A DNA stretch of 64,000 nt from Dermacentor variabilis (Eukaryota; Arthropoda; Arachnida; Ixodida; Ixodidae): positions 263,001 through 327,000 of the forward strand of contig NC_134571.1 in the NCBI RefSeq assembly GCF_050947875.1. Reading direction: 5' to 3'. The notes under the pieces are model-generated. The model did no database searches. It saw nothing but the letters and a program-made list of their open reading frames with translations, and was not told where the DNA came from. Positions 33,291 to 42,268 of the stretch are shown piece after piece (within the stretch, counting starts at the first letter, position 1; each line of letters starts with the position of its first letter). The translations under genes and the position numbers were made by a program.

Positions 33291-34624
33291 TAGAATGGCT
33301 TTCTTTTTTATGCAGAACGAAGATGCGTGAAATTACAGATTTTTTTTTTATAATTTAAAGAATCGTTATAGTGTTTCAGGATGCAAGTGTTTTAATATCT
33401 CTCGTATGTATAATTCGATCAAGTGCCAGGGGCAGACTTATTACAGAAATTTAAGGAGGCTTTAAGCGCAGAATGATAATAGCTATAATGTGGAGCATAC
33501 TTGAAGTTTACTTGTTTTCGATCAGCCATTTCACATAAAAGAATCTTAATAAAATAATGTGCATCACTATAGGAAATAGGTTCTAAATGTGAAGCTCCCA
33601 CCCTCCCCAGGTGCATTCTTTGCTTGATCTCATGTGTTCCCTTAATTGATAATTGGCCAATGGCAAAGCATGGTTTTGCTTCTGTTTAAGCCTTCCAAGC
33701 CCAACAAGCAAATTTAAGCCCACGACTGCAGGGGTCACCTTTGATTATACATTATCTTCAATACATTTTCAAGATCTTCGGGATCGGCCCAGTTTACTAT
33801 TACTCTTTCAAGGATCCGCTCATTTTACTCGACGATACGCACGAGAACGCAGCTAATCCCGGGGGAACGCAGGAAAGGAAAGCTTCTGTTTATAATTGAG
33901 CACAATGGTGGCGGCCGTATCGGTTTCTCCGCGATCCGAGCCAGTAATATTTGCGCAGCTATGATGACATTAAGACGCACGGCGCAGCAGGAAATGGGGC
34001 GTCAAAACTGGTCCACTGGTTGCTTCGATCTCGAAAACGAATTGTGGTGACAGATCTTGTGGTAGATAGCTAGCGAAGAAGTCGTATGGGCCCGACCCTT
34101 TGAGGAAACATTCGAGTGACAGTGCGAAGACTCCAGTTTTACGTATCCGTCACACACTGTATATAAATCCGTATTGCGGCGTTCGGAGACTGCTATAAAT
34201 ACAGCGTGTGGCGACGTAAACGTGGGCATGTGCTGCACGCTTGTAGCGCTTGTAGTCTGCTGCTCCAGAGAGGAAACAGGGGAGAAGCGTGCGTATGCTT
34301 GCGGCCCCACCTCATTCCTCGGGTGCTTGGGTGACGCACGAGAGGCTCAAAAAAATTGCTTTCCATCTCTGCAGGCACCTGATAGATAGTAAAATATTTT
34401 TCTGCCTTGTAATATTGAGCGCTGACTATTATTATAGAGAAACGCATGGCAGTATAGTTGAAATCATTTTGCGATGATGTCCTTAATCAAAATGTGTACA
34501 TTAACGCATAAGACAACTTTCTTTCATATTGTTGCAAGTTCAACGCATTGTTTAGTAAGATTTCATATATTTCAATTGTTTTTTGTTTAATTTATTAAAG
34601 TGACGTCACTTCCGTGCGTTGCAG
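33291..34624. other. intergenic, nothing identified
   Basis: A minus-strand frame at 34002-34310 (102 codons) lacks any recognisable motif. AT-rich otherwise. TGACGTCA, a CRE-like palindrome, lies at 34601-34608 next to the tentative exon. Confidence 0.35.
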
Positions 34625-34811
34625 GGGCCGAATCTTATAACGGTTCGGAATACGAACCGTTCGCTTCGCCGCTTACGTCACTAGATGTGCCACTCCCAAG
34701 CCGGTGGTGGAAGCAGGGGAGGAGGCGACCAAGAGATGAGAGGGTGCCGCCTCTGAAGTGTACGTCATTATATGACGAGCTAATCGAGGAATTGCAGAAT
34801 GTTTCTGCTTG
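34625..34811 (+). CDS. tentative host exon
   Basis: Lies between an acceptor (CGTGCGTTGCAG ending 34624) and a donor (CTTG then GTAAAT at 34812). The open frame reads ESYNGSEYEPFASPLTSLD, a basic stretch, and SLYDELIEELQNVSA. About 62 codons, hydrophilic, no recognised family. If the donor is not used, the frame stops at once with TAA. A second acceptor (TTCATTCTCAG ending 34932) follows 120 bases later, just before the PLE insertion site. Confidence 0.3.
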
Positions 34812-34941
34812 GTAAATAAATTTAAAATATAAATTAAATATTATACGCCAAGTTCTGAAGTATAAACTTTTGGTGCCGGGCGTTTACGCAATGCAGAAGT
34901 AATTTATTAACGTCATTCTTTTTCATTCTCAGCCGACAGGC

Positions 34942-34953
34942 GGTATCGCTAGC
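34942..34953. repeat. 12-bp target duplication, left copy
   Basis: GGTATCGCTAGC, repeated exactly at 49640-49651 on the other side of the PLE. Confidence 0.8.
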
Positions 34954-35083
34954 AGGGAAGACGTTTGGGCGTGTTGGTGGTATACATACCTACTGGGATA
35001 CATAGCGCAAAAAATGACACAGGGACAACCAGGAACACAGGACGAGCGCTAACTTTCAACAATTGATTTATTGCAGCTGGTGA

Positions 35084-35084
<1 letters not shown>

Positions 35085-35147
<63 letters not shown>

Positions 35148-35148
35148 T
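35085..35148. repeat. TA then CA microsatellite inside the PLE
   Basis: The same position in the inverted PLE part (49457-49540) also carries a TA/CA tract, so it belongs to the element. Confidence 0.9.
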
Positions 35149-36160
35149 CACTGGGACGCCCCTGCAATAGACACTCTGAAGGGGAGGAGGAAAACAGTCA
35201 TGTGACTACTATGCCCAAAAAATTCAAGCTCTTTCTTTGATAAGAGTATAGACGGCGTGCTAACGCACTCGTCACCTGCTCTGGCTATCTCAGCTGCTTC
35301 CACAATTTCTCTCGTAATCTTATTCCTGTGGCAATAGACAAAAATAGCTTGTTTTTAAGAGCAGGAAGCATGGTGCCTTCGCGTCACATTTTCTACAATG
35401 GGCAGCCAGATGCCCATCTATTGCCGTTTGACTGTTCAAACACTGCTGTTAGCTGTATTCTTGCCTCATTCAATGAGTATTATAGGCCACTTACGCTCAC
35501 CACTGAATTTCCAGCGCAGGGCAATATCAGGTTTTTAGACTTGCGTTTGCATTTCAAAGCTGAACACGTGTGTTGGGTACATGAGCCCAGAGCTAATAAG
35601 CCGCCCTTGAGGTACAGTTCTGCACACTCTAAACTCATAAAAAGAAGTATCGTACGTTCATTCCTGTCATGCGCTCTATCGTAATTCATGTGCTCACTTG
35701 CTCGATGAAGGCCTTAGTAAGCAGGTGGCTCGTCTGGAAGCAGCGAACTATCCGAGACATATCATTACCTCGGTTGCTGAAGGTCTGCATTGTCAAAGGA
35801 AACTAACTTCACGCATGAGCGATGAGCGGATGCCGAAAGAGAAAGAAAAGAAGGGACAAACGAAAAGGGGCGGTAATTCCCTATTTTCATAAGAATTCCC
35901 ACAACCTAAAAAAGGTTGGGCAACGTTCTAGAGTAAACGTTGTGTTTACAGCACCTAACAAACTCTTGAGGTTGAGTGTGTTGAGCTGTCCCATGAGGAA
36001 ACGAAAGCCTGGTTGTGCTACCGCGCACAAAGATCCTTTTGTTACATGCACTCGCAATGTTGTGTATAAGATCCCACTTTTGTGTGGGAAGTACTACGTG
36101 GGCCAGACGGGCAGATGTTTAAACGTGCGTCTGGCGGAGCATAGTAACAAAGTGGAGAGC

Positions 36161-36164
36161 ATCT
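36161..36164. repeat. 4-bp target duplication ATCT, left copy
   Basis: ATCT before LTR1 is repeated at 49188-49191 after LTR3. This fits one original insertion of the whole array. Confidence 0.6.
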
Positions 36165-36365
36165 TGTTTGAATCGCACCGCTGGTACGAGTTGTTGTGGT
36201 CGTACCCGCTGGTACGATTTGTTGGGAACTCGGCGCTGACGCCCGTGGTTGTACCTGGGTCGCAAGCCCCAAGGGTAGCGTTGGCCTGGCGGCCTGGGGT
36301 ACAACTGGAAGCATCCGAAGGTCCCGGCAAAGCATGAGTCGACTGGTAACAACAAAACAACTTGT

Positions 36366-36371
36366 TTATTT
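36366..36371 (-). terminator. LTR poly(A) signal AATAAA
   Basis: AATAAA on the minus strand about 110 bases past the TATA box, the place expected at the end of R. Repeated in LTR2 and LTR3. Confidence 0.6.
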
Positions 36372-36479
36372 TAACATCGCAAAGAGTTGGCGGTCAGGTA
36401 GACCGAAGTAGAGACGGGAGAGCACTTTACTCAACAGAAGAAATCGGAGCCCTCCTTTTGGCGTCCGGGGGCAGCTGTT

Positions 36480-36487
36480 TTTATACT
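36480..36487 (-). promoter_or_regulatory. LTR TATA box
   Basis: GAGTATAAAAACAGC on the minus strand between the U3 repeats and the poly(A) signal. Same in LTR2 and LTR3. Confidence 0.65.
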
Positions 36488-36565
36488 CTCGCAGTTGAGG
36501 GCAAGAAGGAACCCCTCAATAGACGAGCACGTGATTGTACAATGGGCTAAGGTGACGCACACTGT

Positions 36566-36810
36566 CGTAGCGCCGCCGGTCGGGCACAAAGACTGGGAGG
36601 AGAAGGTAACTTCGGCTCTCGTAGCGCCTCTGGTCGGGCACAATGACTGGAAGGAGAAGGTAACCTCGGCTCTCGTAGCGCCTCTGGTCAGGCACAATGA
36701 CTGGAAGGAGAAGGTGACTCCCTGCTCTCGTAGCGCCTCTGGTCGGGCACAATGACTGAGAGGAGAAGGTGACCCCCTGCTGTCGCATCGCCGCCGGTCG
36801 GGCACAATGG
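36566..36810 (-). repeat. U3 tandem repeats, about 4.5 units of 54-55 bp
   Basis: CGTAGCGCC (or a variant) starts units at 36566, 36620, 36674, 36729 and 36784. Each contains GGTCGGGCACAA and GGAGAAGGT. Such U3 arrays often act as enhancers, but that is not shown here. All three LTRs have them. Confidence 0.85.
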
Positions 36811-36858
36811 CACATACACTCACACACGCACATGAAGACACGTGGCATCGGAACATGC

Positions 36859-36903
36859 CTGGAAACGCCTGGAAACGCCTGGAAACGCCTGGAAACGCCT
36901 GGC
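36859..36903 (-). repeat. 10-bp minisatellite in LTR
   Basis: GGAAACGCCT four times in LTR1 and LTR2 but only twice in LTR3 (near 49070-49091). A useful marker for LTR recombination. Confidence 0.85.
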
Positions 36904-37481
36904 GGGGAGCGTAGCGGCGACGCCGAACGGGCCAAAATGTCTGCCGCTTTGTTGCAATCGCGCCGGCTAAACCGCGCGTCGTAGGCGAAACATAACAGAC
37001 CGCCCCGCCGGGGGAAGGAGATCCCGATGGACAGGGGACTGCATCCGCTGTCCGGAGGGATGTCGCTCGATGATGCTCATAACCGAAGTCGGGCGTCCCT
37101 CGACGTTTCTTGAGCGCAGCGCACAGAGAAGGCCTCGTTCTCTCGTTCAGGTTCGCACAGGACACTGCAAAGTGACTTCGGGAGAGTTCACATTTTTGTT
37201 CTCGTTCCCGGCAAGCGTTAGAACTACGCTGAAACTCAACCGCTCAGTCAGCAAGCACGGCACAACCCTCACTAAGCCCTGCCAGGCTCTTTCCCTTTTT
37301 ATACCACTGCCTAGTTCCTTACAGTAGTCCAGCATCACTCAGAACGCGTCCACAAATTGGAAAATTGCACTAGAAAGCATATCATCACTTTGAAACACTA
37401 AACAAAAGCAATATGTTAAAAAAAATCCTGCCTCAGGAAGAAAAACATCAGTAACAAACAATTTTGAGGCTGATTCCTACG

Positions 37482-40331
37482 TTAGGGGCTTCGACTTAAG
37501 CCATCGGCGTTACCGTTGAGACTCCCCTTTTTGTAACGCACCTCAAAGGAATATTGTTGCAAAGCGAGGCTCCAGCGCAGGAGGCGGCCATTTTTGGGAG
37601 AGATGGTCTGCAGCCATTGGAGAGGGCAGTGATCCGTCTCAATGATAAACCTCGAGCCGGCTAGATAGCATGACAATTTCTGAACGGCCCACACGAGACA
37701 TGCACACTCTTTCTCGGTGGCGCTATACGCCTGCTCACGACTGGTCAGCTTACGACTAGCATACAGGACGGGGTGTTCTACTTCTCCATTCTCCCGTTGG
37801 CACAGTACAACGCCCATGCCTCGCTCACTAGCATCGCACTGAACAACGAACCCTTTTGTATAGTCTGGCGATCGTAGCACAGGCTGGCTTGTTAGGGCAC
37901 TCTTTAGGGCGCTAAAAGCTCTTTCCTTTGTCTCGTCCCAGACGACTGTTTGAGGCTCTGTCTTTCTTAGAGCATCCGTCAGGGGAGCCGCGATATCAGA
38001 GTACCTGGGGATGTACCTCTGATAGTAGCCGGCGACACCTAAGAACGACCGAATATCGGTCTTCGTCCGCGGTTGCGGAAAGTCTCGCACTGCGGCCACT
38101 TTTATTTCAGAGGGGCGGCGATGACCCTGACCAATCACGTGACCGAGGTAGACAACCTCGGCCTGTGCTAACTGGCACTTAGGAGCCTTTACTGTCAAGC
38201 CCGCTTCGCGCAGGCGGGTTAGCACTGCCCGCAAGTGTGCCATATGCTCAGACCAGGATGCGGAGAATATCGCTACGTCGTCTAGATACGGTAAAGCGAA
38301 TTCTTGCTGTCCCCGCAACACTTTATCCATGAGGCTTGAAAAACAGTATGGCGCGTTCTTCAAACCAAAACTCAATACTTTAGGACGGAATGTTCCCATT
38401 GGTGAAATGAACGCCGCATACCTACTAGCCTCTTCTGTAAGTGGAACCTGCCAATAACCCCTGACAAGATCTAGGGTGGAAATAAACTGAGCGCTACTAA
38501 CTTTCTCAAGGCGCTCCTCGATGTTAGGGATCGGATAAATTTGATCCTTAGTGATGGAATTAAGCCTGCGGTAGTCGACGCAAGGACGAGGTTCCTTGCC
38601 CGGTACCTCAACTAAAATCAAAGGGGAGGTATAATCACTCTCACCTGCCTCAATAACACCGAGCTGTAGCATTTTCTTTACCTCAGCCTCCATAATATCG
38701 TTCTGGCGGGGTGACACCCGATACGCCTTGGATCGTACTGGCTCTGGGGAGGTAAGTTCTATATCATGAGTAAGTACAGAAGTCCTACCAGGCCTCTCAG
38801 AGAACAGACCTTGAAACTCTTGTAATAGCTGGTGTAGTTCGGTTTTCTGCTCACGTGACAGCGATGCTCCACTGACTAAGTCACTAATGACTTGACCGGT
38901 GTCTTCCCTGTTCGTCACTGAGCCTAGTCCCGGAAGCTCGACCGGAAGCTCTTCAGGAACGTTTACCATCATGCACACCACTGCTTCCCTTTGTCTATAA
39001 GGTTTGAGCAGATTACAGTGGTAAACTTGCTGTGCTTTCCGCTTTCCTGGCAGACTTACCACGTAGTTAACGTCCGACAGTTTCTGAACAATTCGTGCTG
39101 GGCCCTCCCACTGCACGTCTAGTTTGTTGTTTAGCGATGTGCGCAATATCATGACCTCATCGCCCACCTCAAAACGACGGGCCCTGGCGGTCCGATCATA
39201 ATAAACCTTGGCCCTCTGCTGGGCCTTTGCCATTGCTTCACCTGACAACTCCTGTGCCCTTCTTAAGCGTTCGAGGAGCTTAAGCACGTACTCCACCACG
39301 ACTGGGTCGTCGCCCCTGCCTTCCCACGATTCTCGAAGCATGCGAAGCGGAGACCGAAGCGAGCGACCGTACACCAGCTCGGCTGGCGAAAACCCCGTAG
39401 CTGCATGCGGCGCGGTCCTTAATGCAAACATCACCCCAGGCAGACACAGCTCCCAGTCAGTTCGATGTTCAAAACACAATGCTCTCAACACGCGCTTCAT
39501 GACGGAGTGGAGCTTCTCAACGGAATTCGACTGTGGGTGGTACACTGAGCTGTGTAGCAGCTTTACCCCACACCTTTCGAGAAAAGTTGTCGTCAAAGCG
39601 CTAGTAAACACTGTGCCCTGATCTGATTGGATTTCTGCAGGAAAACCAACTCGCGCAAATATGGACAGTAGTGCATTGACTATCTCAACTGAGCTGAGTT
39701 CTTTAAGCGGCACTGCTTCAGGGAACTTTGTCGCTGGCCAGATCACTGTCAAAATGTGTCTGTACCCCGTGGCTGTTACCGGCAGAGGTCCCACTGTATC
39801 AATAACGAGCCGTCTAAAAGGCTCCGTAATGATAGGTACCAATTTCAACGGCGCCCTTGATTTGTCCCCTGGTTTGCCCACCCGCTGACAAGTGTCACAT
39901 GTCCTCACGAAATGGTCTGCGTCCCGAAAACACCCTGGCCAATAGTACTCTTGCAAGAGACGGTCCTTAGTTTTCTTAACTCCTAGGTGTCCGGACCACG
40001 AACCCCCGTGCGTCAAGCGCAACAGATCCTGACGATAGCATTGAGGCACGATCAGCTGATCGAACTCCACTCCTCTGCGGTCTAGATACTTCCGGTACAG
40101 GACTCCACCTCTTTCCACAAAACGCGCATTTTTCCTGGCGATACCTTCCTTGACATTGCAGCGCACGTTTTCCAGGCTGCCATCCTTCTTTTGCTCGGCT
40201 ATCAAAGCCGACCGGCTGACTTTTAGCAACCTATCAAGTCCGTCTGACGTAGGCGCGATGAGCAAATCTGTAGATAGCTCTTCTAACTTTCCCTTATCGG
40301 GCATTTCCTCTCCAGTATCTGGCGCCTTCAA
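37482..40331 (-). CDS. Gmr1-like pol, copy 1: integrase-reverse transcriptase-RNase H
   Basis: 949 codons without interruption. The integrase comes first: zinc-binding H108, H115, C145, C148 and catalytic D178, D237, E272 (35 residues between the last two), then a WEGPARIV motif near 408. RT follows with CVDYRRLN near 584, DLVRGYWQVP near 621 and intact YLDD at 682-685. RNase H has D833 (QCDAS), E873/E875 and D900 (ETDH). The frame starts with TTG overlapping the gag stop in the -1 frame and has its first ATG at residue 10, so translation needs frameshifting or reinitiation. A product like this copies the element RNA and inserts the DNA. All catalytic residues are present, so the copy may be functional. 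Confidence 0.93.
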   Translation of the reverse strand: MKAPDTGEEMPDKGKLEELSTDLLIAPTSDGLDRLLKVSRSALIAEQKKDGSLENVRCNVKEGIARKNARFVERGGVLYRKYLDRRGVEFDQLIVPQCYRQDLLRLTHGGSWSGHLGVKKTKDRLLQEYYWPGCFRDADHFVRTCDTCQRVGKPGDKSRAPLKLVPIITEPFRRLVIDTVGPLPVTATGYRHILTVIWPATKFPEAVPLKELSSVEIVNALLSIFARVGFPAEIQSDQGTVFTSALTTTFLERCGVKLLHSSVYHPQSNSVEKLHSVMKRVLRALCFEHRTDWELCLPGVMFALRTAPHAATGFSPAELVYGRSLRSPLRMLRESWEGRGDDPVVVEYVLKLLERLRRAQELSGEAMAKAQQRAKVYYDRTARARRFEVGDEVMILRTSLNNKLDVQWEGPARIVQKLSDVNYVVSLPGKRKAQQVYHCNLLKPYRQREAVVCMMVNVPEELPVELPGLGSVTNREDTGQVISDLVSGASLSREQKTELHQLLQEFQGLFSERPGRTSVLTHDIELTSPEPVRSKAYRVSPRQNDIMEAEVKKMLQLGVIEAGESDYTSPLILVEVPGKEPRPCVDYRRLNSITKDQIYPIPNIEERLEKVSSAQFISTLDLVRGYWQVPLTEEASRYAAFISPMGTFRPKVLSFGLKNAPYCFSSLMDKVLRGQQEFALPYLDDVAIFSASWSEHMAHLRAVLTRLREAGLTVKAPKCQLAQAEVVYLGHVIGQGHRRPSEIKVAAVRDFPQPRTKTDIRSFLGVAGYYQRYIPRYSDIAAPLTDALRKTEPQTVVWDETKERAFSALKSALTSQPVLRSPDYTKGFVVQCDASERGMGVVLCQRENGEVEHPVLYASRKLTSREQAYSATEKECACLVWAVQKLSCYLAGSRFIIETDHCPLQWLQTISPKNGRLLRWSLALQQYSFEVRYKKGSLNGNADGLSRSP

Positions 40332-41953
40332 CGTACAGACTCAATTTTATTCAGTTCGGGCGTGCTCTGAATATCAGCTTGCTGCGCCTCTGACCCTTTT
40401 TCGTTGTTTGATAACGTCGGCCCCGCAACTACCGCCTTTGCAGCGAGCTCCCGAACCTTCGACCTGGTTAAGGCCTGAACACTAGCTTCACCAAACAAAA
40501 GCCCCTTCTCGCGCAGGAGGTGATCGGACCTGTTTGAAAATAGGTACGGGTACTGAGGTGGCAGCATAGATGACACTGCGGCCTCCGTCTCAAGCGCTCC
40601 GAAAGGTCCTTCAATAAGCACTTTTGCTACCGGCAGACACACGCTATGAGCTTCCACGGCTTGCTTGATCCATGCGCACTCGCCCGTGAACATATGGGGT
40701 TCTACATAAGACGGGTGAACTACATCCATCGTAGCTGCGGAATCTCGAAGCACTCGGCACTCTTTCCCGTTCACGAGGAGGTCTCGCATGTAAGGCTCGA
40801 GAAGCTTCATGTTCTCGTCAGTGCTGCATAATGACAAAAACACAACTTTTGGTGTTGTTTCCGGACACTGCGCCGAAAAGTGACCCGGCTTCTGGCACGT
40901 ATAACAAACGCGCGCTTGCCTCATCTCGAACCGCTTTCTGCGTTCGGCTTCGGCTGCCGCCGTCTCCTTAGGTTCGGTCGCACTGCTTCCACTCGCATCC
41001 GCACTACGCGTGTTCCCCTTTGCTCTCATGGGTGTGAACTTCGGCCTTTCAAACTTCGAGCCAAATTCACCCTTTTGACCGTCTTTAGCTCCGCGAGCCC
41101 GACGCGTCACAAACTCCTCGGCTAGCTCAGCGGCTTTAGCCACCGTACAAACGTCTGGCCTATCCAAGACCCAGTATCGCACGTTCTCCGGTAACCGACT
41201 ATAAAACTGTTCTAGCCCGAAGCACTGCAGAACTTTATCGTGGTCACCAAACGCTTTCTCTTCTTTGAGCCACTCCTGCATGTTTGACATAAGCCTATAC
41301 GCAAACTCTGTATATGACTCACTTTTGCCTTTCTCATTTTCCCGAAACTTCCGACGGAACGCCTCCGCAGACAGCCGGTACTTTTTTAGAAGACTCGATT
41401 TCACTGTGTCGAAATCCTCTGCCTCCTCTCTATCCAAGCGAGCGACTACGTCGGCCGCCTCGCCGGGTAACAAAGTGAGCAAGCGCTGTGGCCACGTTTC
41501 CCGAGAGAACCCCTGCTTCTCGCACGTTCGCTCAAAGTTAACCAGGAACAAACCAATGTCCTCTCCAAGCTTAAACGGCCGCATCAGGTCAGTCATTTTG
41601 AACAATACGCGTTCTCCTGCACCGTGTGCCTGACTTCCATTACGAGCGCGTTCCATCTCTACCTCAAGACGCTTCATTTCCAAAGCGTGTTGACGGTCAC
41701 GCTCTTGTTTTTCTTTTTGTTCTTTAAGTTCGCGCTCTTCTTTTTCTTTCTGTTCTTTAAGTTCGCGCTCCTGTCTTTTTGCAGTCTCCCTTTCCTCAAT
41801 GGTCTCAAGGCATTCCGACAGCTCGTCATCCTCAGCTTCTAACTCAAGAATAGCCTTTAGCAGTTCTGGTTTTCTGTGTTTGTCCGAGACATCCAGACCC
41901 AACTCTCTTGCAAGCTCCAACAATTTCGGTTTGCGCAACGACTTCAAATCCAT
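40328..41953 (-). CDS. Gmr1-like gag-protease, copy 1
   Basis: 541 codons from an ATG near LTR2. Residues 1-40 (MDLKSLRKPKLLELARELGL) look like a SAP-type helix-loop-helix. A charged coiled coil follows to about 105. The capsid part at 190-290 contains SAEAFRRKFRE, FGLEQFYSRLPENVRYWV and AAELAEEFVTRR, which match the pattern of the vertebrate SCAN domain. A CCHC knuckle lies at 350-363 (CYTCQKPGHFSAQC). The C-terminal part has LRDSAATMDVVH, where DSA at 404-406 is a likely aspartic protease site in place of DTG/DSG. The stop overlaps the pol start. Confidence 0.9.
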   Translation of the reverse strand: MDLKSLRKPKLLELARELGLDVSDKHRKPELLKAILELEAEDDELSECLETIEERETAKRQERELKEQKEKEERELKEQKEKQERDRQHALEMKRLEVEMERARNGSQAHGAGERVLFKMTDLMRPFKLGEDIGLFLVNFERTCEKQGFSRETWPQRLLTLLPGEAADVVARLDREEAEDFDTVKSSLLKKYRLSAEAFRRKFRENEKGKSESYTEFAYRLMSNMQEWLKEEKAFGDHDKVLQCFGLEQFYSRLPENVRYWVLDRPDVCTVAKAAELAEEFVTRRARGAKDGQKGEFGSKFERPKFTPMRAKGNTRSADASGSSATEPKETAAAEAERRKRFEMRQARVCYTCQKPGHFSAQCPETTPKVVFLSLCSTDENMKLLEPYMRDLLVNGKECRVLRDSAATMDVVHPSYVEPHMFTGECAWIKQAVEAHSVCLPVAKVLIEGPFGALETEAAVSSMLPPQYPYLFSNRSDHLLREKGLLFGEASVQALTRSKVRELAAKAVVAGPTLSNNEKGSEAQQADIQSTPELNKIESVR

Positions 41954-42268
41954 GGCTGCTCTGAATGCTGCTTTCTCTACTGCCTAATATTGTCTTGCCG
42001 CAAACTAACCCGGCAGCAACGACAACCACAATTACCAGCTCTGTTTCTGACACTAACAAAAGCCTGGCAAAGCTCAGAAGAAGAAAGTCCCGCACTCACC
42101 AAACCTCGCAGCCAAGAGTCCAGCGCAGTCGTTCCGCTGCAGGCAACCAGTCATCACACAGGGCTCGTTGCACTGCTCCCGGATCGTCGTTGAGCTGCTC
42201 AGCATACAGTCAACTGCATCTCTTCGCTGCTGGCCTCCGTTGTCGCGATCTCACCGCTGGCAGACAGT

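Larger units (their letters stand above)
34954..36164 (+). mobile_element. Penelope-like element, forward part (interrupted)
   Basis: It begins with a terminal region (GGGATACATAGCGCAA, CTTTCAACAATTGATTTATT) and a TA/CA repeat. The C-terminal end of the reverse transcriptase follows (IRFLDLRLHFKAEHVCWVHE, YSSAHSKLIKRSIV), then two frameshifts, the linker (LEAANYPRHIITSVAE) and the GIY-YIG endonuclease start (VVYKIPL, KYYVGQTGRCLNVRLAEHS). The RT core is missing between the terminal region and the RT end. The element is cut at 36164 by the LTR retrotransposon. Its other part, in inverted orientation, lies at 49188-49639. Confidence 0.85.
36165..36997 (-). repeat. Gmr1-like LTR1
   Basis: 833 bases, TG...CA. 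On the minus strand: U3 with 54/55-bp tandem repeats, TATA box, AATAAA at 36371-36366. The first 70 bases on the plus strand (end of U5) differ at about eight places from LTR2 and LTR3, while the rest differs very little. Confidence 0.9.

Noticed and set aside
36566..36810. Regularly spaced repeats that could suggest a CRISPR array
   Set aside because: Units are contiguous without unique spacers and lie in a retrotransposon LTR of a eukaryote.
36431..37165. 244-codon minus frame in LTR1 and its copies in LTR2 and LTR3
   Set aside because: It is built from the 54-bp U3 repeats (repeated RYES- and SLCP-type peptides) and spans the promoter; low-complexity frame in an LTR.
39208..39621. Plus-strand open frames across the Gmr1-like units (for example 137, 111 and 122 codons, each repeated 6105 bases on)
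   Set aside because: They lie opposite the long pol and gag frames and have no own motifs; their repetition only reflects the duplicated unit.
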